Origin: Poindextera sp036272595
GTDB taxonomy: Bacteria; Pseudomonadota; Alphaproteobacteria; Caulobacterales; Caulobacteraceae
Direction of reading: 5' to 3'
Assembly: GCA_036272595.1 (NCBI GenBank)
Contig: DATAYM010000087.1
Location: 1 to 64,000, forward strand
DNA length: 64,000 nucleotides
Part shown: one piece after another, positions 1 to 8,262 of the stretch
Numbering within the stretch: the stretch's first letter is position 1
Layout: every line of letters starts with the position of its first letter
Program-made: the position numbers and the translations under genes
Notes under the pieces: model-generated
Seen by the model: only the letters and a program-made list of their open reading frames with translations
Database searches by the model: none
Told to the model about the DNA's origin: nothing

Positions 1-1224
1 ATCAGTGGCCTTGCGATAGCCGTCCTCGCCCACCAGCGTCTTGAGCATGCCGATGACTTCGGAGCCCTTGTCGTAGACCGTGGCGGTATAGAAATTGTTG
101 ATCTCGATATAGCTTTGCGGCTGTACCGGATGGGCCAGGGGTCCCGCGTCTTCCTGGAATTGCCGCCCGCGCAATGCGCGCACGTCCTGAATGCGCTGCA
201 CGCCGTGGCTGCGCATGTCGCCGGAAAAACTCTGGTCGCGGAAAACGGTGAGGCCTTCCTTCAGGGACAGCTGGAACCAGTCGCGGCAGGTGATGCGGTC
301 GCCGGTCCAGTTGTGGAAATATTCGTGGGCGATCACGCCTTCGATGCGCTCGTAGTCATAGTCGGTGGCCGTGGCCGGGTCGGCGAGCAGGAGCGAGGAG
401 TTGAAGATGTTCAGCCCCTTGTTCTCCATCGCGCCGAAATTGAAGTCGCGCACGGCGACGATCATGAACAGGTCGAGGTCGTATTCGCGGCCGAACGCCT
501 GCTCGTCCCACTTCATCGACCGTTTCAGCGCGTCCATGGCGTAGACGGCGCGGCCGGCCATGCCGGGATCGACATAGATGCGCAGCTGCACGGTGCGCCC
601 GCTCATGGTGACCAGGCTGTCGGCCAGTTCGTCCAGTTCGCCGGCGACCAGGGCGAACAGGTAGGAGGGCTTGGGAAAGGGGTCGTTCCAGACCGCGTAA
701 CGGCGCCCGCCGGGCGCGTCGCCGGCCTCCATCAGATTGCCGTTGGAGAGCAGCCGGGGATAGATCGCCGCGTCCGCCTCCATGCGCACGGCGAAGCGCG
801 AAAGCACGTCCGGCCGATCGGCGAACCAGGTGATCTTGCGGAAGCCCTCGGACTCGCACTGGGTGCAGAACCGCCCCGCCGACATGTAGAGGCCTTCCAG
901 CGCGGTGTTGCCGGCCGGATCGATCTCGACCTCCGTCTCCAGGCTGAAGACGTCCGGGACGGCGGCGACGGTCAGGTGCTCGTCGTCGATCGCATAGGCG
1001 CCGGCGTCCAGCGGGACGCCGTCGATGGCGACGCCGATCGATTTCAGCCGCACCCCGTCCAGCACCAGCGGCTCGGCGTGATCGCCGTTGCGCCGGATCG
1101 CCAATCGCGCCTTCACGCGGGTGGCGGCGGGCTCGAGGCTGAACGCGAGGTGGACCTCGTCGATGAGGAAGGCGGGGGGTTTGTACTCGGAGAGCCGTAC
1201 CGGCTGGGGCGTGTCTGTGCGCAT
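1..1224 (-). CDS. pepN: Aminopeptidase N (M1 zinc metallopeptidase), C-terminal part beyond window
   Basis: Cytosolic M1-family aminopeptidase that removes N-terminal residues from peptides during protein turnover. The first 408 residues are present and the rest runs off the left edge of the window. The exopeptidase motif GAMEN lies near residue 264. The zinc site HEYFH, followed by NWTGDRIT, lies near residue 300, as expected for the PepN subfamily. The N-terminal beta-domain begins MRTDTPQPVRLSEYKPPAF, typical of alphaproteobacterial PepN. The ATG at 1224 is the first in-frame start and no upstream extension looks coding. A family member is about 870 residues, so roughly half is seen. No frameshift is visible in the part present. 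Confidence 0.93.
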   Translation of the reverse strand, partial: MRTDTPQPVRLSEYKPPAFLIDEVHLAFSLEPAATRVKARLAIRRNGDHAEPLVLDGVRLKSIGVAIDGVPLDAGAYAIDDEHLTVAAVPDVFSLETEVEIDPAGNTALEGLYMSAGRFCTQCESEGFRKITWFADRPDVLSRFAVRMEADAAIYPRLLSNGNLMEAGDAPGGRRYAVWNDPFPKPSYLFALVAGELDELADSLVTMSGRTVQLRIYVDPGMAGRAVYAMDALKRSMKWDEQAFGREYDLDLFMIVAVRDFNFGAMENKGLNIFNSSLLLADPATATDYDYERIEGVIAHEYFHNWTGDRITCRDWFQLSLKEGLTVFRDQSFSGDMRSHGVQRIQDVRALRGRQFQEDAGPLAHPVQPQSYIEINNFYTATVYDKGSEVIGMLKTLVGEDGYRKATD

Positions 1225-1277
1225 GCCCGCATTTAGCCGCCCGGGCCGACGAACGCCAGATGCGGCGCTCAAATGGT

Positions 1278-1431
1278 CCTTCTCCCCCTTGCGGGAGAAG
1301 GTGTCAGCGAAGCTGACGGATGAGGGGTCGCGCCTCGACTTCAGCTTCGCGTCGAAGGTCCAACCGAGAGCGGAGCAAGACCCCTCATCCGACCTCCTTC
1401 GGAGGCCACCTTCTCCCGCAAGGGGAGAAGG
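1278..1431. repeat. Large intergenic inverted repeat (two ~52-bp arms)
   Basis: The left arm (1278-1329) begins CCTTCTCCCCCTTGCGGGAG and ends GATGAGGGGTC. The right arm (1379-1431) is its imperfect reverse complement, beginning GACCCCTCATCCG and ending CGCAAGGGGAGAAGG. A spacer of about 49 bases separates them. Each arm also contains its own small hairpin (CTTCTCC/GGAGAAG). This type of palindromic element is widespread between genes in GC-rich proteobacteria. The right arm runs up to the decayed gene that follows. Confidence 0.8.
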
Positions 1432-1442
1432 GAATTTTGGGG

Positions 1443-1600
1443 CTAGGCGGCGTAGGTTGGCGCCGCGCGGATGTCCTCCAGTTCGAGCTGGCGCCGCCCG
1501 CGAGCATGTCGAGCAGGTCCTTTACGCGGATGCGCAGGCCCCGGACGCAGGGACGCCCGCCGCATTTTCCCGGATCGAGGGTGTGCTGGAGCAGGGTCAT
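1443..1600 (-). pseudogene. Decayed DUF433 (VapB45-type antitoxin-like) gene
   Basis: The start codon at 1600 opens a frame reading MTLLQHTLDPGKCGGRPCVR and then a GLRIRVKDLLDMLAGGAS segment. This matches the N-terminal two thirds of DUF433 proteins (DP.xCGG.PCIRG.R..V.D.LD.LA.GAS). The frame then turns into unrelated sequence and runs into the neighbouring inverted repeat. In the adjacent frame the DNA encodes LELEDIRAAPTYAA and a stop at 1443-1445, which is the expected DUF433 C-terminus. The middle helix (EEIL.DFP) is missing. The gene therefore looks disrupted by an internal deletion with a frameshift. DUF433 proteins are about 75 residues and are often paired with a DUF5615/PIN-like toxin; none is seen here. 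Confidence 0.65.
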
Positions 1601-1642
1601 GCAGTTAGTTTAGCACCGCGAGCGGCGCTCGTCGCCCGGGCC

Positions 1643-2212
1643 CTACTCCGCCGCTTCGACGTGGCTGGGCTCCGGCGACGGGGGCAGTTCCGCGATGTGG
1701 CGTTCGATGGCGTCGGCCTTCTGGGCCAGGGCGACGAACGGCGCCGGGGCGTCGTCAGGAGATTCGGCCACAAGGGTCGAGAGGGCGCGGGCCAGGGCCA
1801 GCAGCAGCGGCGCGGTGGTGATCAGCCGGGCCTGGGCCTCGATCTTGCGCGGGTCGCGGTCGTATTCGGCTCCCGGCACGCGCCAGCCGCCCCAGTCGGC
1901 GGGATCGGTGACCACCACAGGGAAGGTGCCGGGGAACGGGTGGTGGCTGCAGTCCTCGGGTGCCTGCCACTTGTTGCGGGCGCGCAGCAGCCGCCAGGAG
2001 GCGCCGGTGTCGGAAGCCTCCTCCGCCTCGATCAGGTCCTCGGCCTTGAGGTCCTGGGCCAGGAAGTCGCGGCCGAGGCCGACATCGTAGGTGATGCGCA
2101 CCGGCTCGTCGAAACCCTTGGCCCAGATCGGCACGATCTTTTCGATCACCGCCCAGGTGCCGACGGTCTCGACCCAGACCTTCTGGTTGCGATGGAACTG
2201 GGCCTTGGCCAT
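1643..2212 (-). CDS. Conserved hypothetical protein
   Basis: A 189-residue soluble protein with no signal peptide or membrane segment. Residues 1-60 (MAKAQFHRNQKVWVETVGTW, followed by predicted beta strands rich in V, I and W) look like a small beta-barrel/SH3-type fold. A central Trp-rich part (WQAPED, DPADWGGWRVPGAEYD) is followed by a helical C-terminus rich in Ala and Leu. I do not recognise a named family. Codon use and GC match neighbouring core genes, and no stop or shift interrupts the frame, so it is very likely real. It is transcribed away from the acyl-CoA dehydrogenase genes, sharing a 130-base divergent intergenic region. Confidence 0.75.
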   Translation of the reverse strand: MAKAQFHRNQKVWVETVGTWAVIEKIVPIWAKGFDEPVRITYDVGLGRDFLAQDLKAEDLIEAEEASDTGASWRLLRARNKWQAPEDCSHHPFPGTFPVVVTDPADWGGWRVPGAEYDRDPRKIEAQARLITTAPLLLALARALSTLVAESPDDAPAPFVALAQKADAIERHIAELPPSPEPSHVEAAE

Positions 2213-2341
2213 GGGCGCTCGCAGGGGATGCAGGGACCCCGATCTATGGCGCTAAATCCTTGACGCGAGGTCAATCTTTCGGAACGGACGGAAAGACCGC
2301 TATCCTGCCCTCGAGCCCCCGAGAACGAGAGCCAGACGGCG

Positions 2342-3457
2342 ATGAATTTCGACTATTCCGACGACCAGAAGTTCCTCAAGTCGGAGGCGCGCAAGTTCCT
2401 CGAAGCGGCCTCGCCGATCGCGGTGGCGCGCGGGGTGCTGGACGATCCGGCGCGCAGCTATGACGAGGCCTTGTGGAAGCGCATCGCCGAGCAGGGCTGG
2501 CTGGGCGCGGCCATCCCGGAACAGCATGGCGGCCTTGGCCTCGGCCGCATCGAGCTTTGCGCCATCGCCGAGGAACTGGGCCGGGTCTGCGCGCCGGTTC
2601 CGTTCGCCTCGACGGTCTATTTCCTGGCCGAGGCGCTGATGCTGGCCGGCTCCGACGAGCAGAAGGCCCGGCTGCTGCCGAAGATCGCCGCCGGCGAGGT
2701 CATCGGCGCCTTCGCCACCTCCGAAGGGCCCGGCGCCTACAGCGAGGCGAGCCTCCAGGCGCGGGTCGAGGCCGGCAAGCTGACCGGGGTCAAGGTCCCG
2801 GTCACCGATGGCGACGTGGCCGACTACGCCGTGGTGCTGGCCAAGGAGGCGGGCCGTTCGGGCCTCTATCTGGTCGACCTGAGCGGCGCCGGCGTGGCCC
2901 GCGAGACGTTGCAGACGCTGGACCCCACCCGCGGCGTCGCCAGGCTGACCTTTTCCGCCGCGGCCGCCGAGCGGCTGGGCGCGGCCGGCGAGGGCGCGGC
3001 CCTGGCCGAGGCGGTGATGGACCGGGCGGCGGTGCTGCTGGCCTTCGAACAGCTGGGCGGCGCCGAGCGCAGCCTGGAGATGGCCAAGGCCTATGCCCTG
3101 GAGCGCTACGCCTTCGGCCGCCAGATCGGCAGCTACCAGGCGATCAAGCACAAGCTGGCGGACATCTATGTGAAGAACGAGCTGGCCCGCTCGAACGCCT
3201 ATTACGGCGCCTGGGCGCTGAACGCCGGCGCGGCCGAGCTGCCGGTCGCGGCCTCGGCGGCGCGGGTGGCGGCCTCGGAAGCCTTCTGGTTCGCCGCGAA
3301 GGAAAACATCCAGACCCACGGCGGCATGGGCTTCACCTGGGAGGTGGACTGCCACCTCTATTACCGCCGCTCGCGCCAGCTGGCCCTGGTGGCCGGGGCG
3401 CCGGCGGTCTGGAAGGAACGGCTGGTCAGCCAGCTCGAACGCCGCAACGCGGCCTGA
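2342..3457 (+). CDS. Acyl-CoA dehydrogenase family protein (first of a pair)
   Basis: FAD-dependent acyl-CoA dehydrogenase fold of 371 residues, expected to carry out the alpha,beta-dehydrogenation step of a beta-oxidation-like pathway. The N-terminal helical domain (MNFDYSDDQKFLKSEARKFL; GWLGAAIPEQHGGLGLG) is typical. The C-terminal helical domain has R-F-G-type FGRQIGSYQAIKHKLADIY and GGMGFTWE. The middle beta domain is short and divergent, lacking the usual FCxTEP-type FAD motif (here GAFATSEGPGAYSEASL). It is followed after 28 bases by a second dehydrogenase. Such adjacent pairs in actinobacteria and alphaproteobacteria often form heteromeric enzymes acting on bulky acyl-CoA (steroid side chains). 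The substrate here is unknown. Confidence 0.88.
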   Translation: MNFDYSDDQKFLKSEARKFLEAASPIAVARGVLDDPARSYDEALWKRIAEQGWLGAAIPEQHGGLGLGRIELCAIAEELGRVCAPVPFASTVYFLAEALMLAGSDEQKARLLPKIAAGEVIGAFATSEGPGAYSEASLQARVEAGKLTGVKVPVTDGDVADYAVVLAKEAGRSGLYLVDLSGAGVARETLQTLDPTRGVARLTFSAAAAERLGAAGEGAALAEAVMDRAAVLLAFEQLGGAERSLEMAKAYALERYAFGRQIGSYQAIKHKLADIYVKNELARSNAYYGAWALNAGAAELPVAASAARVAASEAFWFAAKENIQTHGGMGFTWEVDCHLYYRRSRQLALVAGAPAVWKERLVSQLERRNAA

Positions 3458-3485
3458 GAACGCGGTCTGAGAAGGAGTTTGAGCC

Positions 3486-4736
3486 ATGGATTTCACCGAC
3501 AGCCCCGAAGAAGCCGCCTACCGCGCCAAGGCCCGGGCCTGGCTGGAAGCCAACGCACCAAAGTTCGCCCGCACCGATGGCGGTTCGGGCCAGGCCGGCG
3601 AGGATGACGCGACCGGCAACGACATGGCGCGCGCCAAGGCCTGGCAGGCGCGCAAGGCCGAGGCCGGCTACGCCCAGATCACCTGGCCGAAGGAATGGGG
3701 CGGGGGCGGCGGCACGCCGATCGAAGCGGTGATCTTCGGCCAGGAGGAGGCCAGGTTCAATGTCGGGGCCGGCTATTTCACGATCGGCCTGGGCATGTGC
3801 GTGCCGACGGTGATGGCCTTCGCCAATGAGGAGACCAAGCAACGGTTCGTCGGCCCGGCCCTGCGCGGCGAGGAGATCTGGTGCCAGCTGTTCTCCGAAC
3901 CCGGCGGCGGCTCGGACGTGGCGGCGGCCTCGACCCGGGCGGTGCGCGACGGCGACGCCAAGGACGCCGATTGGGTGATCAACGGCCAGAAGGTCTGGAC
4001 CTCGGGAGCCCACTACGCCGACTACGGCATCGTCATCGTCCGCACCAATCCGGACGCGCCCAAGCACAAGGGCCTGACGATGTTCTGGATCGACATGAAG
4101 TCGCCCGGCATCGAGGTGAAGCCGATCCACCAGATGTCCGGCGGCTCGAACTTCAACGAGGTCTATTTCACCGACGTACGGGTCGGCGACAGCCAGCGGC
4201 TGGGCGCGATCGACGACGGCTGGAAGGTCTCGCTGGTGACCTTGATGAACGAGCGGCTGGCGGTGGGCGGCGGCGGCGGCCTCGACTATGCGGTGATCAT
4301 GCAGCTGGCGCGCAGCCTGCAGACCCCGAGCGGCTCGGCGCTCAGCGACCAGGCCTTCCGCCAGAAGCTGGCCGACTGGTACGTGCAGTCCGAGGGGCTG
4401 AAATACACCCGCTTCCGCACCATGACCGCCCTGTCGCGCGGCCAGACCCCGGGGCCGGAAAGCTCGATCGGCAAGATAATCGCCGCCGGCCAGCTGCAGG
4501 ATCTGGCCAATTCCGCCGTCGAGATGGAGGACCAGTTCGGCATCATCGACGATCCGGCCATAGCCCCGCTGTCGGCGGCCTTCCAGGCCGGGCTGCTTTC
4601 GGCGCCGGGCCTGCGCATCGCCGGCGGCACCGACGAGATCCTGAAGAACATCATCGCCGAGCGCGTGCTGGGCCTGCCCGGCGACATCCGCGTCGACAAG
4701 GACGTGCCGTTCAGGGACATGCCGCGCGGGCGGTGA
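3486..4736 (+). CDS. Acyl-CoA dehydrogenase family protein (second of a pair)
   Basis: A 416-residue acyl-CoA dehydrogenase. The FAD-contacting motif CQLFSEPGGGSDVA (near residues 137-150) and WVINGQKVWTSGAHYADYG are canonical. The C-terminal segment IAGGTDEILKNIIAERVLGLP carries the family's flavin-contact GGTDEI. The start at 3486 has GAAGGAG-like Shine-Dalgarno sequence just upstream (AGAAGGAGTTTGAGCC). It lies 28 bases after the first dehydrogenase and 57 bases before a GST gene, so the three probably share a transcript. Complementary features of the two dehydrogenases (complete FAD motif here, degenerate in the partner) suggest a heteromer. That is inference. Confidence 0.92.
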   Translation: MDFTDSPEEAAYRAKARAWLEANAPKFARTDGGSGQAGEDDATGNDMARAKAWQARKAEAGYAQITWPKEWGGGGGTPIEAVIFGQEEARFNVGAGYFTIGLGMCVPTVMAFANEETKQRFVGPALRGEEIWCQLFSEPGGGSDVAAASTRAVRDGDAKDADWVINGQKVWTSGAHYADYGIVIVRTNPDAPKHKGLTMFWIDMKSPGIEVKPIHQMSGGSNFNEVYFTDVRVGDSQRLGAIDDGWKVSLVTLMNERLAVGGGGGLDYAVIMQLARSLQTPSGSALSDQAFRQKLADWYVQSEGLKYTRFRTMTALSRGQTPGPESSIGKIIAAGQLQDLANSAVEMEDQFGIIDDPAIAPLSAAFQAGLLSAPGLRIAGGTDEILKNIIAERVLGLPGDIRVDKDVPFRDMPRGR

Positions 4737-4793
4737 GGTTCCGACGGCAAAGCCGATCTTGACGGCCGCGTCCGGGGCGGCGCCAATCGGCTT

Positions 4794-5393
4794 ATGACGC
4801 TGACCATCTACGGATCCCCCCGCTCCCGCACCCTGCGCGTCCTCTGGGCCGCGGCGGAGCTGGGGCTGGACTATGAGCACGTGCCGCTGGCCTTCGACGA
4901 CCCGCGGCTGAAGTCGGCGGACTTCCTCAAGCTCAATCCGGCCGGCGCCGTCCCGACCATCGTCGACGACGGGGTCGTGCTGTCGGAATCCCTGGCCATC
5001 AACCTCTACCTGGCCAAGACCTATGGGGCTGGGCGGCTCTACCCGGCGACCCCCGAAGGCGAGGCGCAGGCTTGGAAGTGGACGCTCTGGGCGCAGGGGC
5101 ATCTGGAGCCCTGGGTGCAGCAGGATGCGCTGCTGGCGGCCTTGCGCGCCGCCATGGGCCAGGCCTCGCGCGCGGTGATCGAGCACGCGCTCGGCCTGCT
5201 CGACCGCACCCTGGACGACCGCGCCTGGCTGGTCGGCGAGGGTTTCAGCGTCGCCGATCTGAACGTCGCCTGCGTGCTGTCGCCGTCGCGGGTGGCGCGG
5301 CTGGACCTCTCGCCCTTCGGCTGCGTCCACGACTGGCTCGCCCGCTGCTACGGCCGGCCGGCGGCGGTGGCGACGCGGACAAGGTTCGCTTGA
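4794..5393 (+). CDS. Glutathione S-transferase family protein
   Basis: A 199-residue GST with two domains. Residues 1-78 form the thioredoxin-like glutathione-binding domain: MTLTIYGSPRSRTLRVLWAA, the cis-proline loop GAVPTIVDDG, and the SES glutathione-contact motif in VVLSESLAINLYL. Residues 88-195 are the all-helical domain with the conserved N-capping region (FSVADLNVACVLS). The likely role is conjugation or reduction of an electrophilic metabolite with glutathione. The placement after two acyl-CoA dehydrogenases suggests that the product of that pathway, or a toxic by-product, could be the substrate. Confidence 0.88.
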   Translation: MTLTIYGSPRSRTLRVLWAAAELGLDYEHVPLAFDDPRLKSADFLKLNPAGAVPTIVDDGVVLSESLAINLYLAKTYGAGRLYPATPEGEAQAWKWTLWAQGHLEPWVQQDALLAALRAAMGQASRAVIEHALGLLDRTLDDRAWLVGEGFSVADLNVACVLSPSRVARLDLSPFGCVHDWLARCYGRPAAVATRTRFA

Positions 5394-5401
5394 CCCAAGT
5401 C

Positions 5402-5430
5402 CGCTCATCCCGCCTCCGCGGGGATGAGCG
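5402..5430. repeat. 10-bp-stem palindrome between convergent genes
   Basis: CGCTCATCCC (5402-5411) pairs perfectly with GGGATGAGCG (5421-5430) across a 9-base loop. It starts 9 bases after the GST stop and faces the csbD-like gene convergently, so it may act as a bidirectional transcription stop. No T-run follows on either strand. The sequence also resembles short dispersed palindromes common in these genomes. Confidence 0.5.
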
Positions 5431-5507
5431 CAACACAAGACGAACGCCGCGAGTTTGCGCCCGCGGCGTCCGCATCTGGCCGTGAAGGCCGGTCTTGGTG
5501 GCTCGTT

Positions 5508-5690
5508 CTAGTGGCGCGTCTGGTTGCGGGCCTTGTCGGCGGCTTCGCCGATCTTGCGTTGGGCCGTGCCGACCTTCTTTTCGGTCGCGCCGGCCACCTG
5601 CTTGCCGACATTGCCGGTCACCTTGCCGACGGCTTCCTTGGTGGCGCCCTTGATTTCCTTGCCGGCGCCGTCGATGCGATTCTTGTCCAT
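5508..5690 (-). CDS. CsbD family stress-response protein
   Basis: A 60-residue, highly charged Lys/Gly/Ala protein beginning MDKNRIDGAGKEIKGATKEA and continuing with repeated GK.xGN-type segments, the CsbD family pattern (general stress-induced, function unknown). The start at 5690 is chosen over a longer open frame reaching 5897. An AGGAG Shine-Dalgarno lies 8 bases upstream of this ATG, and family members start just before the DK.xIxGxxKE motif. The upstream region is shared divergently with ettA. Confidence 0.88.
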   Translation of the reverse strand: MDKNRIDGAGKEIKGATKEAVGKVTGNVGKQVAGATEKKVGTAQRKIGEAADKARNQTRH

Positions 5691-5856
5691 GGGGACTTCT
5701 CCTGCTCTGAAACCGGCGACTTGCGCCCGTTGAGATGCAAACGCGCGTTCGACGAAACGTTTCCATCGGTGCGCGGCGTGGACGGGAAGCGGCCGCTTCG
5801 CTAGAACCCCCGCGTTTCCCCCCGACCCTCCTTTTCCATCGAGAGCGCGAGCCCGC

Positions 5857-7518
5857 ATGGCGCAGCAATACATTTTCCAGATGCAGGGCCTGACCAAGGC
5901 CTATCCCGGCGGCAAGAAGGTGTTCGAGAACATCTGGCTGTCCTTCTATTCCGACGCCAAGATCGGCGTCGTCGGCGTCAACGGCTCCGGCAAGTCGACC
6001 TTGCTGAAGATCATGGCCGGCCTCGACAAGGAGTTCGCCGGCGAGGCCAAGGCCGCCGACGGCGTCAAGATGGGCTATCTGGAGCAGGAGCCGCAGCTCG
6101 ATCCGACCCTCGACGTCTGGGGCAACGTCATCGCCTGGTGCGAGGAGAAGAAGCTCTTCGACGAATACAACGCCATCGCCGCCAAGCTGGGCGAGGACTA
6201 TTCCGACGAACTGATGGAAGAGATGACCACCCTGCAGGAAAAGCTCGACGCGGGCGACCTGTGGGACATCGATTCCAAGGTCGAAATGGCCATGGACGCG
6301 CTGCGTTGCCCGCCGGACGATTCCGGCGTGGAGAAGCTCTCCGGCGGCGAGCGGCGGCGGGTGGCCCTGGCGCGGCTGCTGCTGTCCAAGCCCGACATGC
6401 TGCTGCTGGACGAGCCGACCAACCATCTGGACGCCGAATCGGTGGCCTGGCTGCAGCACCACCTGGAGAATTTCCCCGGCTGCGTCATCCTGGTCACCCA
6501 CGACCGCTACTTCCTCGACCAGGTCACCAAGTGGACGCTGGAGCTCGATCGCGGCAAGGGCGTGCCCTACGAGGGCAACTATTCCGGCTGGCTGGAACAG
6601 AAGGAAAAGCGGGTCCGTCAGGAGAACAGCGAGAGCGAGGCGCGCCAACGCGCCATGGCCCGCGAACTGGAATGGGTCCGCTCCTCGGCCAAGGCCCGCC
6701 AGGCCAAGTCCAAGGCGCGGCTGGCGGCCTATGAGGAGATGGCCAACGCCCAGGAGCGGGAGAAGCAGAGCTTCGCCACCATCCAGATCCCGCCCGGCCC
6801 GCGCCTCGGCAACGTGGTGATCGAGGTCGACGGCCTGGAAAAGGAATACGGCGACAAGGTGCTGTTCAAGGGCCTCAGCTTCCGGCTGCCGCCCAACGGC
6901 ATCGTCGGGGTGATCGGCCCCAACGGCGCCGGCAAGTCGACCCTGTTCAAGCTGATCACCGGCCAGGAGAAGCCGGACAAGGGCGCCATCCGGCTCGGCG
7001 AAACGGTCAAGCTCGCCTATGTCGACCAGACCCGCGACGACCTGAAGCCCGGCGACACCGTCTGGCAGGCCATTTCCGGCGGGCTGGACGTGATCAAGGT
7101 GGGCAACCGCGAGCTGGTCAGCCGCTCCTACGTCGGCTCGTTCAACTTCCGCGGCGGCGATCAGCAGAAGAAGGTCGGCCTGCTGTCAGGCGGCGAGCGC
7201 AACCGCGTGCATCTGGCCAAGACCCTGACCGAGGGCGGCAACGTCATCCTGCTCGACGAACCGACCAACGACCTGGACATCGAGACGCTGCAGAACCTGG
7301 AGGACGCGCTCGAGCAGTTCGCCGGCTGCGCGGTGGTGATCAGCCACGACCGCTGGTTCCTCGACCGGCTGGCCACCCACATCCTGGCTTTCGAGGGCGA
7401 CAGCCACGTCGAATGGTTCGAAGGCAATTTCGAAGCCTACGAGGAAGACAAGAAGCGCCGCCTGGGCGCGGACTCGCTGATCCCTAAGCGGATCAAGTTC
7501 CAGAAGTTCGGGCGTTAA
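5857..7518 (+). CDS. ettA: Energy-dependent translational throttle protein EttA (ABC-F)
   Basis: ABC-F ATPase that binds the ribosomal E site and gates the first peptide bond according to ATP/ADP ratio. The 553 residues match EttA length. First ABC domain: Walker A VNGSGKST (41-48), signature LSGGERRR (from 161), Walker B/D-loop DEPTNHLD (185-192). A linker with the arm and basic PtIM region spans about 240-320. The second ABC domain has Walker A GPNGAGKST (354-362), LSGGERNR and DEPTNDLD. The start motif MAQQYIFQMQGLTKAYPGG is characteristic of EttA rather than Uup or YbiT. No membrane domain is present. It stands alone as a single gene. Confidence 0.97.
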   Translation: MAQQYIFQMQGLTKAYPGGKKVFENIWLSFYSDAKIGVVGVNGSGKSTLLKIMAGLDKEFAGEAKAADGVKMGYLEQEPQLDPTLDVWGNVIAWCEEKKLFDEYNAIAAKLGEDYSDELMEEMTTLQEKLDAGDLWDIDSKVEMAMDALRCPPDDSGVEKLSGGERRRVALARLLLSKPDMLLLDEPTNHLDAESVAWLQHHLENFPGCVILVTHDRYFLDQVTKWTLELDRGKGVPYEGNYSGWLEQKEKRVRQENSESEARQRAMARELEWVRSSAKARQAKSKARLAAYEEMANAQEREKQSFATIQIPPGPRLGNVVIEVDGLEKEYGDKVLFKGLSFRLPPNGIVGVIGPNGAGKSTLFKLITGQEKPDKGAIRLGETVKLAYVDQTRDDLKPGDTVWQAISGGLDVIKVGNRELVSRSYVGSFNFRGGDQQKKVGLLSGGERNRVHLAKTLTEGGNVILLDEPTNDLDIETLQNLEDALEQFAGCAVVISHDRWFLDRLATHILAFEGDSHVEWFEGNFEAYEEDKKRRLGADSLIPKRIKFQKFGR

Positions 7519-7540
7519 GCGAGGCGCTCAAACCAACTCC

Positions 7541-7634
7541 GTCATCCCCCGCTGGAGCCGCCGGGCGGCGGAATGCGGGGGACCCATGATCGGAATCGGT
7601 GATCATGGGTGGCCCGAACAAGTCGGGCCATGAC
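7541..7634. repeat. Composite intergenic palindromic repeat
   Basis: Three nested or adjacent inverted repeats lie just after ettA. GTCATCCCCCGC (7541-7552) pairs with GCGGGGGAC (7575-7583). ACCCATGATC (7582-7591) pairs with GATCATGGGT (7601-7610). GGCCCGA (7611-7617) pairs with TCGGGCC (7623-7629), and ATGAC at the end matches GTCAT at the beginning. The whole can fold as one branched structure. It lies between the convergent ettA and the following minus-strand gene and could terminate transcription. It looks like a dispersed multicopy element. Confidence 0.75.
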
Positions 7635-7656
7635 GGGGAAAAGTCAGGGCCTAAAC

Positions 7657-8121
7657 CTATTGCGGAGCCGCGGGCGCGGCGGACGCGCCAGGCGCGGTGT
7701 CGGTGGTCACCGGCGCGTTGGAGGCCGGCGGCTGGGCGTTGGTCTGGCCGCTGGACTGGTTCAGCGGCGGTTGGGTCGGGGCGGTGTTGACCTGCGGGCT
7801 GACCGTTGGCGGTGTATCGGAGACATTGGCGTCCGGGGTCTGGGTCTGAGTCGACATCGGCATCACGCCGCCGGGGTTGGCCGGCGTGGTGGCCGAGGCG
7901 TTGGCGCCGGCGTTGCTGGCCGCAACGGCGGTTCCGCCCGACCAGTCGCGGCTGCGCTTGGCCTTGGGCGAGGCCTTCAGATAGGCGCCCAGGCTGGAAT
8001 AGGCGATCGGCTGCGAGGGTTCGGCATAGGCGCCGGCGCTGTGGCTGGCCGCGACCGCCTGGGCGGCGGCGGCGCTCATGGCGGCGACGGCGATGCCGGC
8101 GACGAGGGTCTTCGGGGTCAT
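7657..8121 (-). CDS. Secreted low-complexity hypothetical protein
   Basis: A 154-residue protein with a Sec signal peptide (MTPKTLVAGIAVAAMSAAAA, cleavage probably after AQAVA around residues 22-25). A short conserved-looking stretch follows (YAEPSQPIAYSSLGAYLKAS). The second half is Pro/Ala/Thr/Gln/Asn-rich and probably disordered. No catalytic motif is present. The function cannot be assigned; periplasmic or surface location is inferred from the signal peptide only. It is transcribed divergently from the hydroxyacid dehydrogenase. Confidence 0.75.
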   Translation of the reverse strand: MTPKTLVAGIAVAAMSAAAAQAVAASHSAGAYAEPSQPIAYSSLGAYLKASPKAKRSRDWSGGTAVAASNAGANASATTPANPGGVMPMSTQTQTPDANVSDTPPTVSPQVNTAPTQPPLNQSSGQTNAQPPASNAPVTTDTAPGASAAPAAPQ

Positions 8122-8262
8122 TTCAACTTCTCCCTGGGGGACGGGCGAGAGGTGGGGACTACTTCACGCTGAACTTTTCAGCTCGGCCTTGGTTCCGCAT
8201 CGCCCATCTGGCCAAGGTGGGGCGAGGAGCGGTATTGAGGAGCCGGAGAGCCCGAGGCCGTC

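Noticed and set aside
3426..5438. A 670-codon minus-strand open frame opposite the acyl-CoA dehydrogenase and GST
   Set aside because: Arg/His/Gly-rich shadow with no motif; the plus strand encodes clear enzymes over the same bases.
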